Shown here: positions 1 through 8,958 of the stretch, in pieces
Numbering within the stretch: the stretch's first letter is position 1
Layout: the number at the start of each line of letters is the position of its first letter
Assembly: GCF_900095695.1 (NCBI RefSeq)
Contig: NZ_FMIQ01000006.1
Span: 372,001-436,000 of the forward strand
Length of the DNA stretch: 64,000 bases
Direction of reading: 5' to 3'
DNA from: Hafnia alvei
GTDB lineage: Bacteria > Pseudomonadota > Gammaproteobacteria > Enterobacterales > Enterobacteriaceae
Program-made: the position numbers and the translations under genes
The notes under the pieces: model-generated
The model's input: only the letters and a program-made list of their open reading frames with translations
What the model was told of the DNA's origin: nothing
Databases searched by the model: none

Positions 1-46
1 AGCGCCATGTTATTAGTGGAATATCGTCGTTACGGAACGTCAAAAT

Positions 47-766
47 ATGGTTATTAAGGCGCAGAGTCCAGCAGGGTTTGCAGAAGAGTATATCATTGAA
101 AGCATTTGGAATAATCGCTTTGCACCTGGATCAATCTTACCGGCAGAGCGCGAGCTGTCTGAGCTCATAGGCGTCACGCGCACCACGCTACGTGAGGTTC
201 TACAGCGATTGGCTCGAGATGGTTGGTTAACTATTCAGCATGGTAAACCAACAAAAGTGAATAATTTCTGGGAAACCTCAGGTTTAAATATTCTGGAAAC
301 GTTAGCTCGTCTCGATCACGATAGTGTTCCGCAGCTTATTGATAATCTATTGTCTGTGCGTACCAATATCGCGTCTATCTTTATCCGTACCGCGGTGCGT
401 CAGCATCCAGATAAAGTGCAAGAGATCTTGGCTCAGGCAGAGACAGTGGACGATCACGCAGAAGCTTTCACCGATTTGGACTATGGAATTTTCCGCGGTC
501 TAGCCTTTGCTTCTGGCAATCCTATCTACGGTTTGATCCTCAACGGTCTGAAAGGGTTGTATACCCGCGTTGGGCGCTATTACTTCTCAAATCCGGAAGC
601 GCGCAAATTAGCGTTGACCTTTTATGCCAAGCTGAGCCAGCTGTGCCATGAACAGAACTATGAAAAAGTCATGGAATACGTTCGTAACTATGGAAAAGAC
701 AGCGGTGCTATCTGGCATAGCATGCAAGGATCAATTCCAAGCGATTTGGCGGAAGGCCGTCGCTAG
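47..766 (+). CDS. fadR: Fatty-acid metabolism regulator FadR
   Basis: FadR is a GntR-family, acyl-CoA-responsive DNA-binding protein that represses fad (beta-oxidation) genes and activates fabA/fabB. The 239-aa product matches the E. coli protein almost residue for residue in its N-terminal winged helix (about residues 6-73, including the [21 protein letters not shown] stretch up to residue 51). The C-terminal half carries the acyl-CoA-binding fold with the conserved [12 protein letters not shown] segment. The ATG at 47 gives the family N-terminus MVIKAQSP. It ends just before a bidirectional terminator shared with convergent ycgB. Identification is very secure. Confidence 0.98.
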   Translation: MVIKAQSPAGFAEEYIIESIWNNRFAPGSILPAERELSELIGVTRTTLREVLQRLARDGWLTIQHGKPTKVNNFWETSGLNILETLARLDHDSVPQLIDNLLSVRTNIASIFIRTAVRQHPDKVQEILAQAETVDDHAEAFTDLDYGIFRGLAFASGNPIYGLILNGLKGLYTRVGRYYFSNPEARKLALTFYAKLSQLCHEQNYEKVMEYVRNYGKDSGAIWHSMQGSIPSDLAEGRR

Positions 767-794
767 TTGATTGGGTCGTAATAGAGAATAAAAT

Positions 795-820
795 AAAGGG
801 CGCATGATGCGCCCTTTTTG
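795..820. terminator. Bidirectional terminator between fadR and ycgB
   Basis: A GGGCGCA/TGCGCCC stem with a 3-nt loop is flanked by an A run on one side and a T run on the other. It can therefore end both fadR (plus) and ycgB (minus). Confidence 0.88.
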
Positions 821-841
821 CGTGCAGCGATCTGAAAACGG

Positions 842-2377
842 TTAAAGCTGATTGGGCCGAGCGGGGCAGCGTTCCAGCAGTTCGACGTTGCCATCTTCGT
901 TTAGCTGTTCTAAATACACATCGAATCCCCATAAACGATGCAGATGCTTCAATACTTCGCGGCGGCCTTTATCCAACGGGGCCCGATTATGCGGCACATA
1001 ACGCAGCGTTAATGAGCGGTCTCCGCGCAAAGCGACATTCCATACCTGAATATTCGGCTCGTGGTTACTCAAATTATACTGAGCTGATAATTGCTCACGG
1101 ATGCGGCGATAGCCTTCTTCGTTATGAATCGCGTCGATCTCCAGATAGTTATTCCGGTCATCATCCAATACGGTGAAAAGCCTAAAGTCGCGCATCAGCT
1201 TGGGTGATAAGAACTGGCTGATAAAGCTCTCGTCTTTAAAATCACGCATGGCGAAATGCAGCGTATCAAGCCAATCCGTACCGGCGATAGCAGGGAACCA
1301 ATGGCGATCCTCTTCGGTTGGGTTTTGACAAATCCGTTTGATATCTTGGAACATGGCAAAGCCCAGCGCGTAGGGGTTAATACCATTATAATAGGGGCTG
1401 TTGTACGCGGGTTGATACACCACGTTGGTATGGCTGTGCAAAAATTCCAGCATAAACCGGTCACTGACCAGATTCTCGTCATAGAGATGATTCAAAATCG
1501 TATAGTGCCAGAAGGTGGCCCAGCCCTCATTCATCACCTGAGTCTGTTTTTGCGGATAAAAATACTGGCTCACCTTACGCACGATGCGTACGATCTCCCT
1601 CTGCCAAGGCTCAAGCAACGGGGCATTTTTCTCTAAGAAATAGAGGATGTTCTCCTGCGGCTCGCTAGGAAAACGGGCGGCCTCAACCGCATGCTCTTCA
1701 CGCTCACGGCGCGGCAATGTTTTCCACAGCTCATTGACTTGGCTTTGCAGATACTCTTCGCGTGACTTTTGACGCGCAATTTCATCTTCCATGGAGATTT
1801 TTTGCGGGCGCTTGTAGCGGTCGACGCCGTAGTTCATCAGCGCGTGGCATGAATCTAATAGGCGCTCAACCTCATCAACGCCGTAACGTTCTTCGCATTG
1901 AGTAATGTAATGACGAGCAAAGAGCAGATAATCCACGATCGAACTCGCATCTGTCCAACTACGAAATAGATAGTTGTTCTTAAAAAACGAGTTATGCCCA
2001 TAACAGGCATGAGCCATCACCAGCGCCTGCATGGTTATAGTGTTTTCTTCCATCAAATAAGCGATGCAAGGGTTGGAGTTTATGACAATTTCATACGCCA
2101 GGCCTTGCTGACCATGCTTATAAAGCTGCTCAGTTTCGATAAACTTTTTACCGAATGACCAATGGGTATAGTTGATAGGCATACCAACGCTGGAATAGGC
2201 GTCCATCATCTGTTCGGCGGTAATCACCTCAATCTGATGCGGATAGGTGTCCAGTCGGTAGTGTTTAGCAACCCGATCGATTTGATCTAAATAATCCTGT
2301 AGCAACGGAAATGTCCAATCAGGACCATCACTTAATGTGGTGGCTTCCCGTGCCTGCTTGCGAGTTGAAATAGTCAT
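842..2377 (-). CDS. ycgB: SpoVR family protein YcgB
   Basis: This is the enterobacterial SpoVR-family protein, named after Bacillus stage V sporulation protein R. Its biochemical role is unknown; in enterics it is regarded as a stationary-phase/RpoS-associated protein, often functionally linked with the YeaG/YeaH pair. The 511-aa product has family hallmarks such as LSDGPDWTF near the N-terminus, ALVMAHACYGHNSFFKNNYL, and QVMNEGWATFWHYTILNHLY, a histidine-rich metalloprotein-like pattern. An in-frame extension reaches 2506, but the ATG at 2377 has a GGGAG Shine-Dalgarno about 8 nt upstream and matches the E. coli length (510 aa). YeaG and YeaH are encoded in this same window at 13-16 kb. Confidence 0.95.
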   Translation of the reverse strand: MTISTRKQAREATTLSDGPDWTFPLLQDYLDQIDRVAKHYRLDTYPHQIEVITAEQMMDAYSSVGMPINYTHWSFGKKFIETEQLYKHGQQGLAYEIVINSNPCIAYLMEENTITMQALVMAHACYGHNSFFKNNYLFRSWTDASSIVDYLLFARHYITQCEERYGVDEVERLLDSCHALMNYGVDRYKRPQKISMEDEIARQKSREEYLQSQVNELWKTLPRREREEHAVEAARFPSEPQENILYFLEKNAPLLEPWQREIVRIVRKVSQYFYPQKQTQVMNEGWATFWHYTILNHLYDENLVSDRFMLEFLHSHTNVVYQPAYNSPYYNGINPYALGFAMFQDIKRICQNPTEEDRHWFPAIAGTDWLDTLHFAMRDFKDESFISQFLSPKLMRDFRLFTVLDDDRNNYLEIDAIHNEEGYRRIREQLSAQYNLSNHEPNIQVWNVALRGDRSLTLRYVPHNRAPLDKGRREVLKHLHRLWGFDVYLEQLNEDGNVELLERCPARPNQL

Positions 2378-3077
2378 TAGCGCATCTCCCGACGAAACAT
2401 GATTGTCAGTGGACTTTTTGTCAGTGGATCTGTCAGACATGCAGACCCTGTAACAAGCGTAGCTCAAGGGAGAAAAAGCGAGATGTTTTGTCGTGCTACC
2501 AATCACTTAAAGTGACGAAAACGCGTTATCAGAAAGGTTTTTTGTTGGCTAGAAATCTTACTCTTTATAGTTTTTAACTCCACGCATATCGCTTTATTTC
2601 AGCATTAAATTTTATTCATGGTGCTGTTCCTAGTGACGATATGACCCAGTTGATTGCAACGTAGTTGCTCAGTTAATTTTGTAGATAACGAAATGAAAAT
2701 TGACACTTTATGCTGACTTTTAGCTTTCGTGTAGATGTATGTGGCTGTTTGATACTGGGCAAGCAAGAGAAGTCACTACGAGTCACATTTATACAACATA
2801 AAGTAAAGCTCGGCGCTCAGCACGGCTGTTTAGAATGTCATATGCTTAAGACTGATGTTACAAGCGTGTAAAATAAATAATGATTCGGATTGTTAGATTT
2901 CAATGAGTTAGTGACAATTTTCTCTATGTAGAGAAATAAGCGTCATTAACAGAACCCTATGAATAATCGTGATTTAATTCACACTTGCGCCAAGAGATGT
3001 TGGATAGGCTTTTATATTTGGTTGTTTTTATGTAACTAGAATATTGTGCTTTTAACCATCGGGATGTGGAGTCGTCT
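2378..3077. other. Intergenic region ycgB-dadA
   Basis: This is about 700 bp of AT-rich divergent-promoter DNA with no credible gene. It must hold the ycgB and dadA promoters. The only site I can assign firmly is the CRP dyad at 2965-2986. A possible dadA -10 (TAACTA) lies near 3033. The length fits an Lrp/CRP-controlled dad promoter as known in E. coli, but I did not identify Lrp sites. Confidence 0.6.
2965..2986 (+). promoter_or_regulatory. CRP binding site upstream of dadA
   Basis: The dyad GTGAT-N5-TTCACA matches the 22-bp CRP consensus (TGTGA-N6-TCACA) at all but one position of the two half-site cores (CGTGA in place of TGTGA). Its centre is about 100 bp upstream of the dadA ATG. cAMP-CRP activation of dadAX is established in E. 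coli, so catabolite control here is a reasonable inference. Confidence 0.8.
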
Positions 3078-4382
3078 ATGCGTGTTATCGTGCTGGGTAG
3101 TGGAGTCGTCGGCGTGGCGAGTGCTTGGTATCTGGCGCAGGCTGGCCATGATGTTGTGGTGTTAGATCGTCAAGATGGCCCTGCGCAGGAAACCAGTGCG
3201 GCTAACGCTGGGCAAATTTCTCCTGGCTATGCGGCTCCATGGGCTGCACCAGGCGTTCCGTTAAAAGCGATTAAATGGATGTTCCAGCGCCATGCACCGC
3301 TGGCGATCCGTCTGGACGGCACCAGCGATCAACTGCGTTGGATGTGGCAAATGCTGCGTAACTGCGATAGTTCTCACTATGCGCTGAACAAATCCCGCAT
3401 GGTGCGTTTGTCTGAATACAGCCGCGATTGTTTAAAGGCATTGAGGGCGGAAACCAACATCCATTATGAAGGCCGTCAAAAAGGGACGCTTCAATTGTTC
3501 CGCACCGCGCAGCAATTTGAGAATGCGGCGCGTGATATTGAAGTGCTGAAGGACGCGGGGGTACCCTATCGTTTGATGGAGGCGAGCGAGTTAGGCTCTG
3601 TTGAACCGGCATTGGCACAGGTTCAGCACAAACTCACCGGCGGTTTGCAGTTACCCAATGATGAAACCGGCGACTGTCAGCTGTTTACCCAGCAATTGGC
3701 AGCCATGGCGCAACGAGCAGGCGTCGAGTTTCGTTTTAATGTATCGATTGATCGTTTGCTGAAAGAGGGCAACCAGATCACCGGTATTCAGTGCGGAAAC
3801 GACGTTATTACCGGCGATGCTTACGTGGTGGCGTTAGGTTCTTATTCTACCGCTCTGCTGCATGACATGTTGGCGATCCCGGTTTACCCATTGAAAGGCT
3901 ATTCGCTGACCATTCCCATCACAAATCCTGATGGTGCGCCGGTTTCTACCGTACTTGATGAAACTTATAAGATCGCGATCACTCGCTTTGACCAGCGCAT
4001 TCGTGTTGGGGGAATGGCGGAAATCGTCGGTTTCAATACTAACCTGCTGGATGCGCGTCGTAAGACGTTGGAAATGGTGGTTCGCGATCTTTATCCAAAC
4101 GGTGGCAATATTGAGCAAGCTAAATTCTGGACAGGCTTGCGCCCGATGACGCCAGACGGAACGCCAATGGTCGGCAAAACGCCGATTAAAAATCTGTATC
4201 TAAACACCGGGCACGGAACATTAGGTTGGACGATGGCCTGTGGCTCTGGGCAGCTGCTGGCCGACATTATTTCCGGCGTCACTCCAGCTATACCTTCGGA
4301 AGATCTTTCCGTTGCACGCTACGACAAACGTTTTCATCAGCAAAGCGGGCGTAGCTTAAGCGATATCCATACCGCACATTAA
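3078..4382 (+). CDS. dadA: D-amino acid dehydrogenase small subunit DadA
   Basis: DadA is an FAD-dependent, membrane-associated dehydrogenase that oxidatively deaminates D-alanine to pyruvate and ammonia, passing electrons to the respiratory chain. The 434-aa protein starts with the dinucleotide-binding motif GSGVVG (residues 7-12). It contains the DadA-typical [20 protein letters not shown] near residue 45 and a C-terminal FAD contact region, [21 protein letters not shown] 12 nt upstream is in frame, but the ATG at 3078 follows a GGAG at 3068-3071 and gives the family start MRVIVLG. It is transcribed with dadX. Confidence 0.97.
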   Translation: MRVIVLGSGVVGVASAWYLAQAGHDVVVLDRQDGPAQETSAANAGQISPGYAAPWAAPGVPLKAIKWMFQRHAPLAIRLDGTSDQLRWMWQMLRNCDSSHYALNKSRMVRLSEYSRDCLKALRAETNIHYEGRQKGTLQLFRTAQQFENAARDIEVLKDAGVPYRLMEASELGSVEPALAQVQHKLTGGLQLPNDETGDCQLFTQQLAAMAQRAGVEFRFNVSIDRLLKEGNQITGIQCGNDVITGDAYVVALGSYSTALLHDMLAIPVYPLKGYSLTIPITNPDGAPVSTVLDETYKIAITRFDQRIRVGGMAEIVGFNTNLLDARRKTLEMVVRDLYPNGGNIEQAKFWTGLRPMTPDGTPMVGKTPIKNLYLNTGHGTLGWTMACGSGQLLADIISGVTPAIPSEDLSVARYDKRFHQQSGRSLSDIHTAH

Positions 4383-4393
4383 TAAAAAATAAC

Positions 4394-4429
4394 GCGTTTA
4401 TGAGAGGCAGGTTATGCACTCATAAACGC
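4394..4429 (+). promoter_or_regulatory. Intercistronic stem-loop dadA-dadX
   Basis: A perfect 11-bp inverted repeat (GCGTTTATGAG at 4394-4404, CTCATAAACGC at 4419-4429) with a 14-nt loop lies between the two genes. No T tract follows, so it is more likely an mRNA stability or processing element than a full terminator. Confidence 0.7.
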
Positions 4430-4472
4430 TGCGGTTCACCTGCATCTTGCTTTAATTTCACAGGAGAGGGCT

Positions 4473-5543
4473 ATGCCTCGCCCCATTCACGCTACGGTAC
4501 ATTTATCGGCACTGACCCATAATTTGCGTCAGATACGCCAGCAAATTCGCGGTGCTAAAATTTGGTCGGTGGTTAAAGCCAATGCTTATGGCCATGGACT
4601 CAGTCGGATCTGGTCAGCGTTGAAAGAAACGGACGGCTTTGCTTTGTTGGATATCGACGAAGCCATCCTGCTGCGTAAGCAGGGCTGGAAAGGACCCATT
4701 CTGCTGCTGGAAGGTTTTTTTCACGCGCAGGATTTAGCGCTGATTGATCAATATCGCCTGACTACGGTGATTCACTGTGAGCGACAGATACGGATGCTGC
4801 AGCACGCACACCTAAGTCAGCCGATAGATATCTATCTCAAAGTTAATTCGGGAATGCATCGTCTGGGCTTTATGCCAGAGGATCTGATGACGGCTTATCA
4901 TTCGGTCAGTGCGCTGCCTAATGTGGGGCAAGCCACTTTGATGACTCACTTTGCGAACGCTGATAATCATCTTGGCGTTGAGCCACAGCTCACTGCGTTT
5001 AACGCAGCTTGCGCAGATATTTTGGCGCCGCGCTGTTTAGCCAACTCGGCAGCCGTGCTTTGGCATCCACATACGCACGCAGACTGGGTTAGACCCGGAA
5101 TTATTTTATATGGTGCATCGCCAACTGGGCGCTGGCAGGACATCGCCGACGCCAATTTACAGCCGGCGATGGGCTTACACAGTGAAATTATTGCGATTCA
5201 AAATATGGCGTCGGGCGATGCTATCGGTTATGGCAGCCGCTACCAAGCGGATCAGCCGCAGAGAGTCGGCATCGTGGCATGTGGCTATGCTGATGGTTAC
5301 CCAAGGCATGCGCCGTCTGGAACGCCGGTGTGGGTGAACGGAGTTCGTACTTCGCTGTTGGGGGCAGTATCGATGGATATGCTCGCGGTAGATTTAACCG
5401 CGCTGCCCGACGTGCAGACGGGTGCGTCTGTCGAACTGTGGGGACAAAATCTGCCGGTTGACGATGTTGCTCAATCTGCGGGAACGATAGGCTATGAACT
5501 TCTCTGCGCCGTAGCGCAGAGAGTTCCAGTGATCATTCGCTGA
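4473..5543 (+). CDS. dadX: Catabolic alanine racemase DadX
   Basis: DadX is a PLP-dependent racemase that converts L-alanine to D-alanine, feeding DadA during growth on alanine. The 356-aa protein carries the PLP-lysine motif VVKANAYGHG (Lys35), the KVNSGMHRLGF segment, the second-base tyrosine region GYGSRYQ (about residue 250), and GYADGYPRHAP. It follows dadA by 90 bp, has a good AGGAGAGGG ribosome site, and its length equals the E. coli enzyme (356 aa). Operon context with dadA favours the catabolic DadX over the biosynthetic Alr. Confidence 0.96.
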   Translation: MPRPIHATVHLSALTHNLRQIRQQIRGAKIWSVVKANAYGHGLSRIWSALKETDGFALLDIDEAILLRKQGWKGPILLLEGFFHAQDLALIDQYRLTTVIHCERQIRMLQHAHLSQPIDIYLKVNSGMHRLGFMPEDLMTAYHSVSALPNVGQATLMTHFANADNHLGVEPQLTAFNAACADILAPRCLANSAAVLWHPHTHADWVRPGIILYGASPTGRWQDIADANLQPAMGLHSEIIAIQNMASGDAIGYGSRYQADQPQRVGIVACGYADGYPRHAPSGTPVWVNGVRTSLLGAVSMDMLAVDLTALPDVQTGASVELWGQNLPVDDVAQSAGTIGYELLCAVAQRVPVIIR

Positions 5544-5565
5544 TGGTGCAAGAGCCCTAATCGAA

Positions 5566-6765
5566 TCAGGCCTGATTAACCGACTTAACACGACCTTTGA
5601 GTTTGCTGCTCAATAATCGGGCTGATAAGGCTAATAAGCCACCGAGTAGCATGACAATCGCCAACGCAGGCTTAGCCGGCATTGGCAACGCAATGGCGAT
5701 TAGCGCAATAGTTGAGCCAATCGCCATTTGCACAAAACCAACCAAGGCAGAAGCAATGCCTGCCTCGTCGGAATATGGCTCCAGTGCATAGCTGGTGGCG
5801 GGCCCCATAATAAACGCTAATCCCGCACAGGCACTGGCGACGGGTAGCATATAGCTAAGCCAGTGTTGGCTGGCAGCCTCCGGTAGTAAATGCATCCCGG
5901 CGAATAAGCCGACGCAGCCTAACCCCATCAGAATGGTGCCGAGCATAAGACAGAATGGGCGACCCGCGCGTTGAATCACTTTATTTGCCAACAGACTGAC
6001 CAGCAAAATCCAGAAACCATTACCGCCAAAAATAAGCGAGAAAGTCAGCGGTGAAAGCTGGCCTTCCGTCATCAAAACGGTGGGTGCAAATGAGACATAG
6101 GTAATTGCCATCCCCATCGCGCCGGCATTCACTAAGGCAAAGCGCACAAAGCGTCCGTTGCTGAGAATACGTGCATATTGTTTCAGCGGTAAACCTGTGA
6201 CCGGTTTGGTATCCGCAGGGCGAGTTTCGGGCAGCCAGATAGCCATAATGATGAAAACCACTACGGCATAGAACACCAAGAACCAGAACGGTGCGCGCCA
6301 GTTAAATAACTCTGCCAATATGCCGCCTAACAGCGGTGCTAAGGCCGGTACAATGTTGAGCGTTCCGTTGAGGAAACCATAGGCTTTTGCCGCCTCGTTG
6401 CCGCTCAGACGGTCACGAACCCCGCTGAAACACACCACGCCGGTACAGCAAACGGCACAGCCTTGAACTACGCGGGCAATAACGAAAATATCGGAAGAGG
6501 TGGAAAGCGCCGCCAAGATCGAGCCCACGATGTAGAGCGAAATTCCCACCAGCGCGATAGGGCGGCGACCAAATTTATCTACCAACGGGCCCGCGATAAG
6601 CTGACCCAGCCCCATGACTAATAAAAATAGGGAAATGGTGGACTGAATGACTTCGTTCTTAACCTGAAAATCAGTGGCAATGGCCGGGATAGTCGGCAGG
6701 AAAAGGTCGATCCCCAAAGGACCAAACAAAACAAGCGTAAGCAGTAGCAGAATATAGTTTCGCAT
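5566..6765 (-). CDS. Bcr/CflA-family MFS drug efflux transporter
   Basis: This 399-aa protein is an inner-membrane drug:H+ antiporter of the major facilitator superfamily with about 12 predicted membrane segments. Visible signatures are the N-terminal LFGPLGIDLFLPTIPAI, typical of Bcr/CflA/CmlA exporters, the MFS motif A variant PLVDKFGRRP (about residues 60-69), and an antiporter motif C-like region NIVPALAPLLGG around residue 140. Exporters of this family move chloramphenicol, bicyclomycin or similar compounds; the substrate here cannot be told from sequence. It is convergent with dadX with only 22 bp between stop codons. No adjacent regulator gene is visible. Confidence 0.85.
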   Translation of the reverse strand: MRNYILLLLTLVLFGPLGIDLFLPTIPAIATDFQVKNEVIQSTISLFLLVMGLGQLIAGPLVDKFGRRPIALVGISLYIVGSILAALSTSSDIFVIARVVQGCAVCCTGVVCFSGVRDRLSGNEAAKAYGFLNGTLNIVPALAPLLGGILAELFNWRAPFWFLVFYAVVVFIIMAIWLPETRPADTKPVTGLPLKQYARILSNGRFVRFALVNAGAMGMAITYVSFAPTVLMTEGQLSPLTFSLIFGGNGFWILLVSLLANKVIQRAGRPFCLMLGTILMGLGCVGLFAGMHLLPEAASQHWLSYMLPVASACAGLAFIMGPATSYALEPYSDEAGIASALVGFVQMAIGSTIALIAIALPMPAKPALAIVMLLGGLLALSARLLSSKLKGRVKSVNQA

Positions 6766-6829
6766 AATAATTTTTTTAATGGTGATTGGCAGTTAAGCAG
6801 GTGTTTCTCATCTGTATTTTGGGAAATTT

Positions 6830-7399
6830 TTACTGATGATTTTCAAGTGCAGACGGTATCACACGTAGCGAACGGAAGATATCTGAGACGTAACGAGCCT
6901 GATGCCGAGCATCATCCAACGGCAGATGCGGTACACCTTCAAAAGCACGCGTTTTCTTAGGGTCAAAGCCAAGCGTGCGCGCCAGCGTGACTAACGTGCG
7001 CACATCTTGCGTACGCCAAAAATCCCACGGGCAGTTCATTTCAAGCTGACCATAGGCATGTTCCAGAATTGAGCAATCGAACTCTTTTCCGTTGCCCCAC
7101 ACGTGGATTTTATCCGTAGTGTGAATCTGAATAAAACGGCTGAACTGAGTCAGTACTTTCTTCAGGGTTTCGGTGCCGGAAAAGGCCTCTTTACGCGCCG
7201 CGTCAGACTGTTGCGCCCACCACGCGACCGTATCTGCGCTGATGGTGCGTTGTGGCTGAGGTTTCTGCGGGCTGACCTGAGCGGTAAAACTTTCGCCCAG
7301 TTCCCCCGTCATCGGCTCAAAAAATACGGCTGCGACAGAAAGGATCACCGCACTTGGCGTGGTGTCCAAGGTTTCAATATCCAGCATCAGATGGTGCAT
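6830..7399 (-). CDS. DEDDh 3'-5' exonuclease (phage-type family)
   Basis: This 189-aa protein has the RNase T/DnaQ-like exonuclease fold pattern. Exo I is LDIET with Asp7 and Glu9. Exo II is WGNGKEFD with Asp108. Exo III is HLPLDDAR with His158 and Asp163. This is a complete DEDDh metal-binding set, so the enzyme should be active. The overall style (SADTVAWWAQQS near residue 54, then NGKEFD) resembles the Rv2179c/phage 3'-5' exoribonuclease group rather than chromosomal ExoX or RNase T. It stands alone on the minus strand between an MFS gene and yccJ. The substrate (RNA or DNA) is unknown, and a phage-derived origin is possible but not shown. Confidence 0.78.
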   Translation of the reverse strand: MHHLMLDIETLDTTPSAVILSVAAVFFEPMTGELGESFTAQVSPQKPQPQRTISADTVAWWAQQSDAARKEAFSGTETLKKVLTQFSRFIQIHTTDKIHVWGNGKEFDCSILEHAYGQLEMNCPWDFWRTQDVRTLVTLARTLGFDPKKTRAFEGVPHLPLDDARHQARYVSDIFRSLRVIPSALENHQ

Positions 7400-7436
7400 A
7401 ACCTAGCCTTTAACGACAAAAATAGGAAAAAAAGAG

Positions 7437-7462
7437 ATAAAAATGCCCGCGGTCACGGGCAT
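7437..7462 (-). terminator. Intrinsic terminator downstream of yccJ
   Basis: Read on the minus strand, an ATGCCCG/CGGGCAT stem is followed by TTTTTAT. It lies 22 bp past the yccJ stop codon and would isolate yccJ from the exonuclease gene. Confidence 0.8.
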
Positions 7463-7483
7463 GGTCTGAAGGGATGAGGCGCG

Positions 7484-7699
7484 TTACACGTTGGCGCGGA
7501 AGATGGTTTCTTCACCCCAGTACAGCTCATCTTTATCTGTTTTAGAGAATGCTAATGGCAAGACTTCGTCGCTGCCTTCTTCCCAAATTTTTTCAGCTAA
7601 TACTTCATCATTTTTAGCTAATTCGAAAATTGCGTGTGCGATTTCGACAGATGTCTGACGTAGACGCGCCCAATCGGCGATGTGGTGTGGATCTGACAT
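7484..7699 (-). CDS. yccJ: YccJ family protein
   Basis: This 71-aa acidic protein of unknown function matches E. coli YccJ. The conserved core is [13 protein letters not shown] (about residues 37-49), followed by [17 protein letters not shown]. In E. coli yccJ follows wrbA (NAD(P)H:quinone oxidoreductase) and behaves as a stationary-phase gene. Here wrbA is absent and yccJ is monocistronic. The start codon has a near-ideal AAGGAGG Shine-Dalgarno upstream, suggesting high translation. The family name is secure; the function is not known. Confidence 0.9.
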   Translation of the reverse strand: MSDPHHIADWARLRQTSVEIAHAIFELAKNDEVLAEKIWEEGSDEVLPLAFSKTDKDELYWGEETIFRANV

Positions 7700-8047
7700 A
7701 ACAGCCTCCTTAAAGATGAATGAAGTGACCTGATCTAGTATGAACTTGTTTTCGCTGTTGGGTTAGTTTTTAGAGGCTAAGTGCTATAAATTTAACCATT
7801 TTTCACCGTGTTTGCCCATGAATTTCTAAGGCAATAATATTCAAATTGATGAAAGATGCTTGATTTTCTAATTGATGAGGATAATTCTCTTCGATTAGAA
7901 AATAGGTTTTATTTTAATGGGAGGGTTGCCATCAAAATACAATAGCAATAAATCTATCGATGTGAAATCTGTATTCTGACGTGATATATATTTAACTAAT
8001 GCTTGCTGAAAATATAGGAAATGCAAGCTCAACAGGGATTCGTACAT
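7700..8047. other. AT-rich intergenic region yccJ-membrane protein
   Basis: About 350 bp of clearly AT-rich sequence separates divergent genes. It must hold both promoters. TATATATTT-like -10 candidates occur near 7985, but I cannot assign one with confidence. No gene or RNA is recognised. Confidence 0.5.
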
Positions 8048-8821
8048 ATGAAAAAGATCAATGTTTTTGTTTGGATTGGACTTTCGATAAATATTATCAT
8101 GGGGGTGTTCTTATGGTACGTATCATCAATGCCGCAAGAATATTACGATGGACTAAGTTACTCTGAGCGAAATCTCATTGAGATTATGTCTGTGATGATT
8201 GTTCCATGGTTTATTTGTGTCTTAATGCAAATTGCTAGCGTGTTTGTTTTATTTAAATCAACCACGATGAGTCTAACGCTGGCTATTGTTGGGTCTATTA
8301 TCATGCTACCCACAAGCTGTATTTTTTTGACCGGATATGTCTTCAGCTATGAAACGGAGCGTAATAAGAAACTACCTGTTTTTTCTATAGAAAAAACACC
8401 CTCGAATGAGGCGGCGCTGTATTTTAATGTATCTTATATTATCATGCTAAAACTCGTTATGGCGGGCGTAGGGGTTATTGCTATCATGTTTGGGTCAGCG
8501 ATAGGCTGGTTGCTTGTTGTTTCAGGGGTTATCGGTTGGATTACGACATTCCGCTTAAAGGATCGTATTGCCATTGGCGTGATACACGATAAGCTAATCA
8601 TCACGATGCGTCCTTGCTCAGACACCTACCTCGTGCCATTAAGTGACGTTATGTTGGTTAAAGAAAATAAAAATGCAGTGGTATTACGCATAAACTGTGA
8701 TGATTTTAATAGGAAGTGTACTCTTAATAAGAGCATGCTCGAAGGTGAAAATAAGCAGGTCATGCTGGATGAAATTTTGTCAAAAATAGCAAACAAAGAA
8801 GCCATATCAGTGCATCAATAG
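8048..8821 (+). CDS. Uncharacterised multi-pass membrane protein
   Basis: I do not recognise this 257-aa protein. It has a short positive N-terminus (MKK) and hydrophobic segments at roughly residues 6-26, 44-67, 72-97 and a long pair at 128-168. A soluble C-terminal domain of about 85 residues follows, starting near FRLKDRIAIGVIHDKLIITM. That tail alternates hydrophobic and polar residues as in beta-rich bacterial PH-like domains found after membrane anchors; this is a weak guess. The ATG at 8048 has an AGGGA upstream; another ATG at 8021 with AGGAA would add nine residues. Base composition is much more AT-rich than its neighbours, a common sign of acquired DNA. Confidence 0.7.
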   Translation: MKKINVFVWIGLSINIIMGVFLWYVSSMPQEYYDGLSYSERNLIEIMSVMIVPWFICVLMQIASVFVLFKSTTMSLTLAIVGSIIMLPTSCIFLTGYVFSYETERNKKLPVFSIEKTPSNEAALYFNVSYIIMLKLVMAGVGVIAIMFGSAIGWLLVVSGVIGWITTFRLKDRIAIGVIHDKLIITMRPCSDTYLVPLSDVMLVKENKNAVVLRINCDDFNRKCTLNKSMLEGENKQVMLDEILSKIANKEAISVHQ

Positions 8822-8836
8822 TTATCATATAAACAA

Positions 8837-8892
8837 ACCTGTAGTTTGATGTATAGCGAACATAATACTTAAGCTTGATTCAAGCTACAGGT
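8837..8892 (+). repeat. Overlapping inverted repeats upstream of yceK
   Basis: ACCTGTAG (8837-8844) pairs perfectly with CTACAGGT (8885-8892). Inside and overlapping it, AGCTTG (8872-8877) pairs with CAAGCT (8881-8886). The two stems share bases 8885-8886, so they are not fully compatible. The role is unknown. Confidence 0.5.
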
Positions 8893-8958
8893 GTGTGGCA
8901 AAAGGCCTTATGATGAATGCATAGGCAAATTACTCTATCTTACAAAGAGGCTTGTGCG

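Noticed and set aside
1256-1636. A plus-strand open frame of 126 codons inside ycgB.
   Set aside because: It is fully antisense to the conserved ycgB coding region and has no domain or ribosome site.
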